Assembly (NCBI GenBank): GCA_036245805.1 | Contig: BTRK01000006.1 | Location: 54,181,257-54,245,256 of the forward strand | Origin: Pristionchus mayeri | Lineage: Eukaryota > Nematoda > Chromadorea > Rhabditida > Neodiplogasteridae | Length of the DNA stretch: 64,000 nt | Reading direction: 5' to 3' | Shown: positions 21,450-33,972 of the stretch, piece by piece | How the letters are laid out: each line of letters begins with the position of its first letter | How positions within the stretch are numbered: position 1 is the first letter of the stretch | Made by a program: the position numbers and the translations under genes | Notes under the pieces: model-generated | What the model saw: only the letters and a program-made list of their open reading frames with translations | Database searches by the model: none | Told to the model about the DNA's origin: nothing

Positions 21450-24400
21450 ATGAAGTCGGACGAGCTGCAGGGGCTGCGAGGCGTCGCCGTGCTTGCAGTC
21501 GTCCTATTCCATTGCAAGGTGGACTACGTCGGCAGGGGATTCCTCGGAGTAGACGTGTACGTCACTTTGCGCTTATGAGTGCTCATCAGCCATCAGATCA
21601 TCAGAGAAGAATGAATGAACATTCCCTAGAGTTCGATAAACGCGCAACCACTGACTTTTAATTCTATGCTCTCTAAAACGACCTCTTGATTGCTCTCCAA
21701 ATCGGTCGGTTTCGATGATGTGGAGAATGTATATCACGCGTTTTCTGAGAGATTGCATGAATCTAAGACCTAGTGTTACACAATATTCATCGTGCTCCGA
21801 CCTCGACGGAATTTGGACCAATGATTCATGTTAAGATTTATAGTTTTCTGTGAGAAGTCTGGAGCCGTAAAGTAAAAAATGCCTAAAATCCGGCTCTTAG
21901 AACTTCAAAAGTTCTATAATCAATAACTTGGTTCAAAATTATCGTAGAAGGTCGCTCAAAAAACAGAAATGATCATCTCGACGAGTTCTACAACAATACA
22001 TTAAAGTCATCGTCGAGTGGCTTCGAAATCAGATGGAAAACTTCGAAAAACCGAAAATGGGTTTACAATTATTAGCCGCCCTGAAAAATATTTTGCCTTT
22101 TTCCCGTTGGTTTATTGCAAAATCGAATTCTCCAGATCATTTTACATCGGATTCCATCATTTCAGAATTTTAAAATTTAATCCCGGGCACTTATAGCTTT
22201 CAGAAGTCCAAAAACAGCCGATTTTTCGAAAATTTCGAAAAATCAAAGATAAATAAATCCAGAATTATTGCTTCCAAACTGGAACTCTCGGGCTAAAATA
22301 TCATTTCGGGGTCAGTATAATCAGTTTTGAGGTTTAGAGGCAAATTCAAGATAAAAAATTTCGGGATGAAAAAGACCACTATTTCCTCGCACCCTTGAAA
22401 AGCGTGGAAACATTCGATAAAAAATTTTTTTCTTCAAAACACTCACAAACCTCAAAACTGATTGTACTGACCCCGAAATGATATTTTAGGCCAAGAGTTC
22501 CAGTTTGGAAGCAATAATTCTGGATTTATTTATCTTTGATTTTTCGAAATTTTCGAAAAATCGGCTGTTTTTGGACTTCTGAAAGCTATAAGTGCCCGGG
22601 ATTAAATTTTAAAATTCTGAAATGATGGAATCCGATGTAAAATGATCTGCAGAATTCGATTTTGCAATAAACCAACGGGAAAAAGGCAAAATATTTTTCA
22701 GGGCGGTTAATAATTGTACACACATTTTCGGTTTTTCGAAGTTTTCCATCTGATTTCGAAACCACTCGACAATGACTTTAACGAATTGTTGTAGAACTAG
22801 TTGAGATGATCATTTCTGTTTTTTGATCGACCTTCTACGATAAGTTTGAACCAAGTTATTGATTATAGAACTTTTGAAGTTCTCAGAGCCGGATTTTAGG
22901 CATTTTTTACTTTACGGCTCCAGAATTTTCACAAAAAACTATAAATCCTAACATGAATCATTGTTCCAAATTCCGTCGAGCTCGGAGCACGATGAATATT
23001 TTGTAACAGTGCACCTGCGTTCTATCAGAAGACGTGTGATATGATGAATATCACGCCCGTCACGAGAGAATCGAGCTAGATTTTCAAAACTTGGTAATGG
23101 TATCAAAATGGAAAATTATGTTCCTATCATTTTAATTCACCCCTAGGTATGCCCTAACACCACCCCAAGTCATTTTGTTCTGAGATCATTCTTAAGGTCA
23201 CTACGTCGAGTACCCTACCTGCGACCCTAACTTTAACGGCGTATATCTCGTTTCTAGAGCGGTTTTGAGGGAAATTTCATTCTGAGGAGCCCCTGGTTAT
23301 TTTTCGAGCTCTATCGATCTATCAAAACTAGAAGTCATGAATGTTCTTTAGAACTGAGTTACAGTTAGGGTAGGTTAAGTCAAAAGTGTAGGAAAAGATT
23401 CCATACATTTTGGGATATGTGATAGTCCGCGTCGAGCTCTTTCGAATAAGGTATTTGCGGTTCTAAAAAGAGGGGGGCCCAAGCAACGTTTTGGCCCTTA
23501 GAAAAGGTTTAGTTGATTTGAAGAAATTTTTCAACTTAAAATAAAAAGAAAGACCAGTCATTCTTGGTTGCGCGCGCCGAAGGGTTCGGTGTGAGAGGTA
23601 TTGGTCTCTTCATTTTCAATTATCTCTCGCATATTGAGCGCGGTGAGAGATGAAATGAAATTACTTCAAATCAATTAAACATTTCTAAGGGCCAAAACGT
23701 TGCTTGGGTCCCCCTCGTTTTAGAACCGCAAATACCTTATTCGAAAGAGCTCGACGCGGACTATCACATATCCCAAAATGTATGGAATCTTTTCCTACAC
23801 TTTTGACTTAACCTACCCTAACTGTAACTCAGTTCTAAAGAACATTCATGACTTCTAGTTTCGATAGATCGATAGAGCTCGAAAAATAACCAGGGGCTCC
23901 TCAGAATGAAATTTCCCTCAAAACCGCGCTAGAAACGAGATATACGCCGTTAAAGTTAGGGTCGCAGGTAGGTTACTCGACGTAGTGACCCTAAGAGTGA
24001 TCTCAGAACAAAATGACTTCGGGTGGTTTTAGGGCATACCTAGGGGTGACTAAAAATGATGAAAAAATTTTTTGCCATTACCACTCCCAAATCGATTCTT
24101 TCGTGACAGGCGTGATATACGTCAAGCAGACTTTCGACCGTAGGATAATATTCAAGCTTGCCTGCCATATTATGCATCGATAGACTGTATATATTGATTC
24201 TCAGATTTTTCGTGCTCTCTGGCTACTTCATGGCTCGCGCATTGAACGGAAAGCGCGTGGATGTCCGATCGGCAATCGAGTTCTATAAGCGGAGGGTCAA
24301 GTATGCACAATTTTATCAAGAATGTATTTTTTTTGCAACAAACTAAAATTAAGAGGAATTGTCTGACTCTTTCCAAAACACACGCTCTATTGTCCATAAG

Positions 24401-27400
24401 AGTGGGCGAGAGAATGCATGATACGAAGAGAGTGATGCGCAAATATATATATATATTTTTTATTATTTTTTTAAATTTTATTATTTGAAATTTTCCAATT
24501 GTAAATCAGGAGACTGCTACCATCTTTCGCGCTTATCCTCCTTCTGGTCACGTTCGCCATTCCATGGTTCTTTATATTCGATGAATTGGAGCAAACGACG
24601 ACAGAGATCAGCATGGTGAGTTCGTTTGTAATTTTTAAAAAAATATACTCTAGTGGTTATGATATCTGCCAGGTAAGCGGAAGACTCAGGTTCGAATCCC
24701 GGTCCGATAACCTTTGCAATCTTACAGATTGATTGCGTTTGTAATATTATTTGCTAGTCCGGCTTGGGCGGGGCAGAACCGGGCTGACTCTCCTCGTTTG
24801 CATGCTCTCTCGTCTCTCTGACCGGCGAGATAGCGTGTGAAATTGAGAGTCAGATCATTGCTCGGGCTAGCGGTGCATGACCAGGTTTCGCAATCACTCG
24901 TTTCGAAATTTGCTGACGCGCGATGTCTCTCCCTCTCCATTTCGTAATCGTTTCGCAATCCGGTTATACACACACTGTACTTTATCTAGGTATAGATACG
25001 CTGTATGCAGTTATTATTATACGTTTTACGGACTGCAGAGCATTATTTGATGAGCACGATGACCTAATGTTTGACACCAATTATCATTCGCGGGAAAAGC
25101 ATGCATTTACTTTCATAATAAATATCTATCTTCGAACATGTTATATTATCTAATGCATTTCATTTAGTCGATGCCATTTTCTATCAACATCAAATTCGCC
25201 AGCGACGCTCAGGATTACTGGGCCAAGGTAATTCACAAATTCTTTATTTTATTTTTTTTTAAATATGACCAAATTGCATTCAAATTGAACTCCTCCTCAA
25301 GTAGTCGATCATTTTCTCTATCCGGAAGAGAACTATGGCGTCATGCCGCATTTAATATATGAAAGGCGGCATAACATCGTAGTTCTCTTTCGATCTAGCG
25401 CCCCCCCCCCCAATTCTTTGCCTCACACAGGACAAAGACTTCTCCTCTATCCTCATGCATCTCTGGTCGCTCGCAGTCGAAATGCAGTTTTACCTAATCG
25501 TCCCTCTAATATATTTCTTCGTGAATCGATCTGATAGACGCGAAGCCAAAATCGCCGCATACATTTCCATGAATGCGGGTATGATCGGCTAAGTCAGAAT
25601 CCTCCCTACTGAAAATGGTCATTCGTGATCATTAAAAAACTTGATAACTTACCGGGATTATTTATCGTTCAGCCTCGATTTTATGCCATTTCTTCGATGG
25701 TTCCACGTCCCGCAAGTTCTACCTGCTCCAATTCCGATTATGGGAATTCGTCTTCGGATTTTTGACGGTCGAGGCAGAGCAAATGATGAAATCCAACCAG
25801 GAAATCATACAGTGAGTTCAATTTCAACCCGTTAGTTTTCGAGTTAACATTTAAAGTATTTTACGTATGTCGCAAACACAGGAAATTGGCCAAAGCAGCT
25901 CCTGTGATATTGATCACTTTGCTATGGGTGTTGAGCGGCAAGGAGAATCCTGAAAGTGAAATATGTGGTATCTTCTTTCAAATCGTCGCGGTTCTATGCG
26001 CGACTTTACTGATATTGTCCTCAAGTGTGCAAATGAATACACTACTGAGCATGAGGTGAGTCATTTACAAAATGTTGAACCGTTTGGAGTCCTTTTGGGT
26101 TATGTTATGGTGTTTGTTCTTTTTTTTTTAAATTGATGCTTCAATAAGTGTAGAACTTGTGAGATTGTCGATCGTTTGATCGTAGTAAATATTGTATATT
26201 AGACAGATATTTATGGTGAATGTATATTTTAGTACAGAGAACTCAATGCAAGCATTGAATGCCATAATGCTAGGTTTTTTTTGTTTATGGTAGGTTTTCA
26301 GATGGCTTGTGTATGTTGGAGACATTTCCTACGTTCTATACCTCATTCATTGGCCTATAATCGTTTTGCATCACATCAGTACATTTATTCTCAACTTTTC
26401 AGGTGAGTACGCATTTTGTTTGGTTATTTTTAAAAAAGCACGAATGAATGAATGAAGAAAAATTGTAATTTCATTAAAAATACAAAATAAATTACAGGTA
26501 TAATGACATGTATCATCATTTCCATCGCATTGTCGATTCTAATTCACCACACCTTTGAGAAGCCATTGCAATCACAAAGCTTCGGGTATGTGAAACTTGG
26601 TACACTTGAGGTATAGGTTCATGTCCATGTTTATCTAGCTACATGTAGGATCAAGAATTATGCTTCTTACATGTGTAAAAAAACGAAGAATTTAAAAAAA
26701 ATTATTCCAGTCACTGCTTTTCGATATCCATGGTCTTCTATGCATGTGTGTTTATTGCACTAGCCTGGAGGCTTCCTCAGAAAATGTCAACTCAAATAAT
26801 TCATTTTCGTAAGTCGATTGCATTCTATTTATGTTAAAAACTCAAAGTAAATTGTAAAAACAAAAAAAAATTTAAAAAAGAGTATTCGAATTATTATGCA
26901 TTGTTACAGGGCAAGGCTTTAACTCTACTCTCTCCGAACTAATGCAGTGGAACTACAAGGAATCAATAGCGTGCTGCAATACCTTACCAGAGGCATATAT
27001 TCTACCTTTTTAAAAAAAAATTCTACGGACTCGAGCATATCCATTTTTAAAGATAAGCGTTATGCACATTCATGCATTTGTGAAATACTGCTGAGTCAAA
27101 CACATACATTACGTCCAGGACTGTACGAGCGATGAAGAAGTTGCGAGATGGACGGGGCTGCCGGAATTAAGGCAATCGAGATGCGTTATGGTACGCATTT
27201 TATATGAACAAAATCCATATTGCATATATTTCGTTGGATCAGAGAACATCGATACAAATGATATTTTAACAACTTGCAGCAAGGAAATGGGACCCATAAA
27301 GTGCTGGTAGTCGGCAATTCCGTGTCGATGTCTTCATTCTCAACGGTACATCGATCGTTAGATGGCCGGTACAGCACGTTGAGGTTGTTCTCGCAAGCGG

Positions 27401-30013
27401 GTAAGTGCAGCGAGTGAAAAACAAATGGTAGCGCATTCCGCCTATCAGCTGCTATACGATCGTCGCGATCTTTTGGTGTCACAGCAATCGGGAACTTTCA
27501 AACCCCTTGTTCGAGAGAGTTAATCTCGAGGTATTTCTGGCGAATCATATGTTGCGTCACGTAGCGAGCGGAGTCGTACTGCTCATTCTGCCGATTCCTT
27601 TATGTCATCTCTGAATGTTTTACAAGTTACATTTTATGGGTGATTCTCATTTTAATGTTAAATTCACCTCATTTCCGGCTGTTGGATGCTGTTCGGGCGA
27701 TGTGACAGTTGGGAGGCGAGTGTATATTGGCAGGCGCTTCAAGCAGTGGTTGAGCAAATGAAGCCTGACATTATTCTGATCACTGAATCGTAAGCACAGA
27801 GCAGTGAATAGTTAAAATGATAATGCATCATATATATAGCCTTACTTCAGAACTCTCTTGCCTTTGCATAAAACACATACTAATTCCGATTGGAAATCAA
27901 ACCGCACCAAAAAACCAATCAAAATACGTTAAGCGAAATAATTTGAAAAAATAACTAAAAACAAAAAAAAAGTTGAAAATTTGAAAAAAAAAATAATAAT
28001 TTCAGACAGCGACTTATGAATGAGCGTCCACATGACGATAGCGTATTACTACATGCTCAGAAGCGCATCGATTATCTAAGGTTACAGGTTGTTGATTCTC
28101 CCAAACCACCATGAGCAGCCAAAAAAAGGCATGTTCATGAACATGCCATGAGCATTCATACAGTGGAGGGCTTCAAATATGATGGGGGGGGGGGTGGGGG
28201 TCGGAAGTCTGAGGCTCCGGGAGGTCGCAAGCCGGGATATTTCGGGGAGGGGTCGCAGCAAGGAGGGCATACCCCCCCCCCCCCCCCCCCCCCCGTCAAT
28301 CGCAAGGCATTTAAGCGTCTCGCTCGCAAGGCACCACAGCACTTAAGCGTGTGCGCTCGAACCCAAAAATGATAGAGTAGTAACAACGATTACAACAACG
28401 CGGAGGAATCGTCTGACTTTCTTCATTCCACACACTATCTCGTCGGTTAGAGAGACGAGAGAGTGTGGGAAATGAGGAGAGTCAGGCGATTACAACAATG
28501 CGGAACACGAGGATCTGTTCAGCTCTCACAGTCGCGCGGTGATGGTTGACACGCAATATCTCATTCCCGACTTTCCTCACTCATCCGCACTCGCGCACTC
28601 CCTGGCAAGTGGGCGGACGGAGATGAGTGGATTGAGGAGGCCGCTAGAGGTATGTTTCGTGTGTATTCAATATGTGTGTTTCTTGTGCTCAGTATGTATC
28701 ATGTAGTAATGTACCCCGCAATACATGACATTGTGTATGTGAGACTAGACGATTTGAAACTTAGTATATCGTTTTCATTAATGAGTCTGTACCATTTTAG
28801 AACTGTTTGTGTAGTCAGTGATGAATAGACCATTTTGCACATTCTGTAGAGTTCTACAATGTCCAGTAATTCTCTACAATGATACAGATCCTGCATCATA
28901 CCTGCATAGGGTACAAGGTCGGTTGAGAATTATGACGTCGTGCCGCATGTGATGTATCAAAATGCATGACGTCATCGTTCTTATCATATCAAGTGTCTAG
29001 TATTATTCAGTTCTTATCTTCATAATATTATTCAGGAAGTACTCTCGCTGAAACGCGTCGCTTACGAACGAATTATTGCCTTGAGAGGTAATTTTCGCGA
29101 AGAATTGTTCACAAATTGCCTATTATGGTGAACTAGAATTCAAACAAAACATCCCAAGGCGAAATTAGTAAAACAATGACACATAATGATATGTTTTCTT
29201 AATTAAAATTTATTTTACGCCTGATCATTGTTATTCATATTTTTAAATTCTCATTTACATATACATATTTATCCTGACGTCAGGCACTGTGGTCCTGCAG
29301 GAGGGTAACTTCGGTCTAGAGGGGATTGGGATCTTCGGTCTCAGAGCGTCGTTGGGCCAAGGGAAGGGATCTTCTTTGGCTTCTCTAGTCAACTGAAGGG
29401 ACGATCGTGGCGGATCTCCGTTGAGCATTGAAGTAGATCATCCTGCCGCCGAACGCCTGACTTGCGCCACTTAGGAACTCACAACGCAGATAGACTTGAG
29501 CGGGGTATTCTTGACGGTAGATCAGTCGAGATTATGGAAATCCGTGGTCCTCCTCTTGAAGCGTTCCAAGTAGGCGATACTCTCCGGGTTGCCCAAGATG
29601 AGGGGAGAGGATTCCCCAAACTATGTCGGAATAGAGCGGGGTCAGAGACAACCGCCCATCACGAGCACTAGAATGGAGAATGGAGAATGGAGAATGGAGA
29701 ATGGAGAATGGAGAAATTATCATTTGATTATACTAAATTAAAATTACTCGAATTCCAATATTAATTCAGGTAACAATCTGGTTGTGAACAACATTGCATT
29801 TGCATTTTGCGAAAGAATTGAAGGCGTATGCGAAGGGTAACCAAATTACACCTTTCCATTCAAATTCCCGTGCTTTTGTTCAGGTACAACCCCACCACTC
29901 TGAGAGCGTACACTCAATCGGGAGCTCACATAAATTCATATGGATATGAATTGCTCGGGCCATTTTACAGAAGATCTTTGAAGAGAATATACGAAATTGT
30001 TTCACAGACATGA
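21450..30013 (+). CDS. OAC-type membrane O-acyltransferase with SGNH domain (gene 1, complete)
   Basis: Twenty exons: 21450-21556, 24205-24300, 24510-24615, 25168-25227, 25431-25578, 25673-25811, 25882-26055, 26302-26402, 26498-26585, 26711-26808, 26910-26992, 27119-27190, 27280-27400, 27485-27530, 27709-27789, 28006-28080, 28523-28649, 29036-29087, 29770-29836, 29884-30013. They sum to 1971 bases (656 codons plus TGA) with every phase consistent. Residues about 1-395 are an acyltransferase-3 domain: RGVAVLAVVLFHCKV (family His in helix 1), FFVLSGYFMA, RRVKRLLPSF, HLWSLAVEMQFYLIVP, GDISYVLYLIHWP, about ten membrane helices. Residues about 410-656 are an SGNH-type domain on the far side: VVGNSVSMSS (Ser block), and GAHINSYGYELL near the end (His block). 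No NRF N-terminal domain, so the layout is bacterial OafA-like. Expected to move acyl groups to an extracytosolic substrate; substrate unknown. Intron 11 has a GC donor (26993). Confidence 0.92.
21734..23039. mobile_element. H5: foldback element in intron 1 of OAC gene 1 (family G)
   Basis: TA-flanked (21732-21733, 23040-23041). Ends TCACGCGTTTTCTGA and the complement of TCACACGTCTTCTGA, related to the nested element 37359-38716 (TCACGGGTCTTCTG). Arms about 21774-22395 against 22430-23013 are near identical. Confidence 0.85.
23051..24115. mobile_element. H6: family-B foldback element in intron 1 of OAC gene 1
   Basis: TA-flanked (23049-23050, 24116-24117), ends TCACGCCCGTCACGAGAG and TTTCGTGACAGGCGTGA. 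Arms meet near 23600. It begins only 10 bp after H5 ends, so two hairpins stand side by side in one intron. Confidence 0.88.
24361..24440. repeat. Short hairpin of the GTCTGACTCT type, degenerate (copy 1)
   Basis: GTCTGACTCTTTCC ... GAAGAGAGTGATGC, imperfect stem, intron 2 of OAC gene 1. Same design as 24783-24853, 28411-28488, 35237-35315, 53436-53568 and 56500-56580. Confidence 0.45.
24651..24712 (+). repeat. tRNA-like sequence in intron 3 of OAC gene 1
   Basis: A-box TAGTGGTTATG and B-box GGTTCGAATCC. The stem TCTGC/GCGGA frames loop CAGGTAA (anticodon position GGT), but position 33 is A instead of T and the acceptor stem does not pair. A tRNA pseudogene or tRNA-derived SINE. Confidence 0.55.
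24783..24853. repeat. Short hairpin of the CTGACTCTC type (copy 2)
   Basis: GCTGACTCTCCTCGTTTGCA pairs with TGTGAAATTGAGAGTCAG; intron 3 of OAC gene 1. Confidence 0.6.
25322..25392. repeat. Short palindromic element with CGTCATGCCGC core (copy 2)
   Basis: AGAGAACTATGGCGTCATG ... ATCGTAGTTCTCT; intron 4 of OAC gene 1, 40 bp before exon 5. Arms have diverged slightly (the TGACGTCA octamer is mutated). Confidence 0.75.
26993..26994 (+). promoter_or_regulatory. GC splice donor of intron 11, OAC gene 1
   Basis: Exon 11 must end at CCAGAG (26992) to join exon 12 (GAC TGT ACG) in phase, and the next bases are GCATAT. No usable in-phase GT exists before the frame stops. GC-AG introns are a known minor class. 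Confidence 0.6.
28184..28294. repeat. Paired poly-G and poly-C tracts in intron 16
   Basis: G11-T-G5 at 28184-28200 and C23 at 28272-28294, about 70 bp apart, able to pair as a G:C stem. Translated frames through them are meaningless. Confidence 0.85.
28411..28488. repeat. Short hairpin of the CTGACTTTC type (copy 3)
   Basis: GTCTGACTTTCTTCATTCC pairs with GGAAATGAGGAGAGTCAGGC; loop CGTCGGTTAGAGAGACG is itself a small stem. Flanked by TACAACAACG-like and TACAACAATG-like direct repeats of about 10 bp, consistent with a target duplication. Intron 16 of OAC gene 1. Confidence 0.7.
28923..28983. repeat. Short palindromic element with TGACGTCA core (copy 3)
   Basis: TTGAGAATTATGACGTCGTG ... CATGACGTCATCGTTCTTA; intron 17 of OAC gene 1. 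Confidence 0.75.
29290..29710 (+). repeat. Dispersed repeat ending in tandem GAATGGA units
   Basis: Inverted copy of 12465-12800. The tail is about six GGAGAAT units at 29670-29712. Sits in intron 18 of OAC gene 1, making it 680 bp. See the 12.5 kb entry for the comparison. Confidence 0.6.
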
Positions 30014-30379
30014 AAAAGATTATGTTCGAACAAAATAAAAAAAAAGAATGAAAATAAGAAAATGTTGCATAATCAAGTGTACAATCGTTAAAATTATTCA
30101 CTACATAGTTTTTGTGCTCGTACACTTTTTTCGCATATGGAATCCGAAGAGGGTTTTATCGAACAGATTAGGCAATGCTCTTTGTGAAATGTGTCATTGC
30201 GAATTCGTGATTTACATCACAATTTAATTGTGTAAGGGTAAGTTAATCTAATACAATTTTTGAACGTTTGCACGACACATTTTATTTTAAAATAACCAAT
30301 TCACAATTCGTACAAATTTCCCACATAATTTTCGGCATCATTATCATTTATTTCCGAATTCAATTGCTGGTCGCACGAA

Positions 30380-30640
30380 CCAATTCTGGAGATTAGATAT
30401 TACGGCAGTAAATGCGTCGTCCGCGTATTCGAGTTGTGACGGATAAAAACACCGTTTATCCGCGAATAAATATATATGATAACTAACTGCAACAATGAGA
30501 CGACACGGGATAGAGGGAGACTGGCTCAAAGCACACAAATAAGCCACGCCACAATTGCAAGAAATGTCCTGAATCAGGAATCGTGGTAAGAAAGATGCGT
30601 TTTTGAATAGAGGTGTGCTGCGGGCTACATACATGAATTA
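30380..30640 (-). repeat. Dispersed repeat, inverted copy of 2265-2470
   Basis: Matches the complement of 2265-2470 over about 200 bp, including the CACGGGATAGAGGGAGACTG phrase. Lies in the OAC1-OAC2 intergenic region. Confidence 0.55.
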
Positions 30641-31032
30641 TGTCATAGATAATATTGCTAAATATGTATTACTAATTCATATACAACATTACTTTTCGAG
30701 AATCTATTGCAGAATTCATCTTACTGGCACAGCTGTAAATGTATTTGACACCTCCTGTGGAAACAAATGATGGAATGTCATTATGTTCCCCCCTAATCAT
30801 CATGGATGAAAAGAGCGTCCATTCATTATTTTTAAAAATAACATTTAATCGTATTTTTGTCCGAATAGTTTGTATTATTCTAACCGAATCTTCGAACCGA
30901 AATAATACCAAGGGTTGGGGGAGGAAGTAGAGAAAGTGAAATCATTGTCCCTAGATTGAAATTGTCGATACATGTGAGATTCTAATCGTAAATGGACATT
31001 TTCGGGTAGCCGAGAAAGCGATGCATTACCGC

Positions 31033-31055
31033 TCGCTCTCTCTCTCTCTCTCTCT
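31033..31055 (+). repeat. CT microsatellite
   Basis: About ten CT units immediately before hairpin element H7. Confidence 0.9.
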
Positions 31056-31067
31056 GTCACATGTATA

Positions 31068-32316
31068 ACAGAGGAATTCTGAAAGAATTGAGATTCTCCT
31101 TGTAGTGTCCGTACAACGAAAAACTAACCTATGCTGTAAATTTGTCCCTAGGGGTACTTTTTCACGTAGATCACGAAAATCGACCTTAGGAAGCCGTATC
31201 TCTGACCCCTCATTCCCTGTGGCGCGCCTCAACGGTGAGGTCGGTTTTTGTAAATCGTGAACGGCTGCTCCAAACCCATACATAGCTAGTGATGCTTGAA
31301 GAACTGGACGAGATAAGCATTTTTTATGTTGGGAGTGAAGGGCTAACTGATCAGCAAAAAAAGTTACGGACATTTCAATTTAAAAAATCGATGCCATGAA
31401 AAGATGGTGCTCGATAACAAACCAGTTTTTCTTTCATTAGATTCCTCATGCATTTCTACCCCTAAAACAAAATTTATAGGAAAATAGATAGGGTGCAAGA
31501 TACCTACGTGCTCAACGGATTATTGCGAAGTCGTGGTTTTTTGGCCAAAAATTACGATTTTTTGCGCCTACAAATTTTAGTCCACGTTTTGGTGAGGAGA
31601 TATGTGCAAATTCGTTTTCTACGGGTCGAAATCCGTCAGAAAAAAATTAACCCGACTTATTCTGAGATTTTCGATTTTTGGCCTCAAAAACAAGATTTTT
31701 TCGGCGTTTTTGAGGCCAAAAATCGAAAATCTTAAAATAAGTTGAGTTGACGTTTTTCTGACGTACTTCGACCCGTAGAAAACGAATTTGCAAATCTCTG
31801 CACCAAAACGCGAATGAAAATTTGTAGGCTTAAAAATCGTATTTTTTTGCCAAAAAACACGACATCGCAATAATCCTTTGAGCACGTAGGTATCTTCCAC
31901 CCCATCGATTTTCCTATAAATTTGTTTCTAGGGGTAAAAATGCATGAGGAATCGAATGAAAGAAAAACTGGTTTGTTATCGAGCACTATCTTTTCATGGC
32001 ATCGATTTTTAAAATTAAAATGACCGTAACTTTTTTCGCAGATGAGCTAGCCCTTCACTCCCAACATGACAAATGCTTATCTCGTCGAGTTCTTCAAGAA
32101 TCACTAGCTATGTATGGGGTATGGAGCAGCCTTTCACGATTTACAAAAACCGACCTCACCGTTGAGGCGCGCCACAGGGAATGAGGGGTCAGAGATACGG
32201 CTTCCTAAGGTCGATTTTCGTGATCTACGTGAAAAACTATGCCAGGGGGCGCATTTTCAGCATAGGTGATTTTTTTGCTGTACGGACGTATCTCGATTCT
32301 CTCAGATTTCCTCTGA
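31068..32316. mobile_element. H7: foldback element, family F
   Basis: Ends ACAGAGGAATTCTGAAAG and the complement of TCAGAGGAAATCTGAGAG, TA-flanked. Arms 31090-31690 and 31695-32316 share ACGTAGATCACG, the CTCAACGGTGAGGTCGG phrase and others. Related to 46253-48117 and to the fragment at 56978-57600 by ATCTGAGAGAA and CGTACAGCGAAAAA. Confidence 0.85.
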
Positions 32317-32406
32317 TAACTACACACATTATACAAAGACGAAAAAGTTCAATAAACTGAATAACCTTCCTCGCTGAATACATCTGACAATTCGTCGTGC
32401 CAAATA

Positions 32407-33241
32407 TTAGGTTGTTGCGAAAGTCTTGTCGCGTGCGTAACTACACCGATTTCGCTTCTCTGGAATTTTTGTTGTCTGACCTGATAATATATGTTAGGTA
32501 CATACATGCGCGCCATAGCCATGTAGTTACCCCTAGTGAAGCCCATATAGAAAACCAGAAAAAATCACGAATTTTGTTTTGAGTGAAAATGTGATAAAAA
32601 TATGTTCTAAATTTATCATAGCCTAAAAACAACTAGTGACTTCTGAAATATTTCTTGTTGATAATAGAGGAAGAGTTGATTTTTCAGATAAGCCCAATAG
32701 GCCTACCATTTAAGTCGGCTGCGAGCACTAATTTCACCAAATAGGGTAGTTTTCGTCATGAAAATTTGAGGATCTATATTTTGAAAGGCGAATTTTGCCG
32801 GTGAAATATATCATCAAACCCAAAATGAAATAGCAAGTCAATCACCTCACATATTATGTTTTTCAGGCTGATATACATTCCCAGGTCTATCGAAACGAAA
32901 ATGATACGATAAAACATGTATTGGAGAATTCTCGTCCAAGCTTTATTTCGAAATATGTAAAAATTTCCAGAAAGGTATTTGTGCTTGGCAATCTATTAAT
33001 GAACCCTGGTAATGCCTGTGTCATGCGGTTTATGAATATGTTATGCGTTTGGCCATATCACTTTTTTCCGAGTAGTATTACACGTAGAAACGAGCATCTC
33101 TGCGGAGTAAGGTGCGCTAGAAAGAATATCCAATACATCATCGATGGTAATTAGCTACATGATATGGATAGCTGAAATAAGGACTATAGGCGCTATAATG
33201 TTCAAGCGCTATGAAGCGACAAGACTTTCGCAACAACCTGA
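32407..33241. mobile_element. D1: mariner-type non-autonomous element
   Basis: TA-flanked; ends TTAGGTTGTTGCGAAAGTC and the complement of TCAGGTTGTTGCGAAAGTC. 835 bp with no transposase. Same family at 44627-45891 and 62043-62934; the terminus is mariner-like. Confidence 0.85.
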
Positions 33242-33440
33242 TATTCATCACAGTAGTACATTCGTTCTATCACCGCGCCTTCATCCTTCTACGGGTGCCC
33301 GACTTTCCATTCTTGACTGCTTCATCCGTCGGCTCCATCAGTATATCCCTTCTCTTCGGCGCTGTCTCATCCGTGTGGAATTTGAGACTGCTCGGAGTAA
33401 CTACCTATTCACCGATCTCGTTGGATAGAGGGCTTTTCTA

Positions 33441-33526
33441 CCTTGGCGGGGGATCGAACTCGAGTTTCTTTTATGAAGCAAATATATCACCCTTCAGCAA
33501 GTGAAGCCATTTGTCCACCCAACCCG
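33441..33526 (-). repeat. tRNA-like sequence
   Basis: On the minus strand TGGGTGGACAAATGGC gives an A-box-like start, a CTTCA/TGAAG stem follows, and GAGTTCGATCCCCCG is a good B-box. The length (about 85 nt) suggests a long-variable-arm tRNA origin, but the arms are defective. Probably a tRNA-derived repeat. Confidence 0.4.
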
Positions 33527-33972
33527 TACTGAGCCTAATTTTCTGTATTTTATCTAAGCAGCTTTTTATTCGAAATGAGAGATGAAGACAAATTTTCGAA
33601 AATATACTCGCCTGTTTATCAATGTATAGCGTGATCTGAATGTCTCCATAAGTACTATACTCACCCAGCCCTTGGATAAAATTTGGAGGAATTCGATTTT
33701 TTCGAACTTTTGCCACGGATATAAGTGACCTCACAGATAGTCTTACATTTCGTTAGGAGTCATAAGGATCATCTTTCGATATGAATTTCCCACTATGTTC
33801 CGCATTCGATATCGTAGATGCTTATCTTGCAGACACTGTTTGTAACGGGTGGAGAATCCGGACACAAATTTCGGGATACTATCCCCGCCTTCTTGCGAGC
33901 GACATGGCTTTTTCCCTCTCGCAAGATCCTATGCATTTTGTTTTTTTCCTGTTTTATGGAAAAGTATTTCAG
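33527..33972. other. 5' flank of OAC gene 2
   Basis: A plus-strand frame from ATG 33781 runs without a stop into the start of OAC gene 2, so an N-terminal extension of 64 codons is formally possible. I prefer the ATG at 33973 because TATTTCAG directly precedes it. Minus-strand frames near 33471-33734 look repeat-derived. Confidence 0.45.
33965..33972 (+). promoter_or_regulatory. Probable trans-splice acceptor of OAC gene 2
   Basis: TATTTCAG immediately followed by the ATG at 33973. Same arrangement as in the GT11 gene and OAC gene 1. Confidence 0.5.

Noticed and set aside
24296..24300. GTCAAG as the donor of exon 2 in OAC gene 1
   Set aside because: It would break the frame; the GTATGC donor five bases on gives RRVKRLLP, the expected family motif.
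28148..28386. Glycine- or proline-rich small proteins
   Set aside because: Produced by the poly-G and poly-C tracts in an intron.
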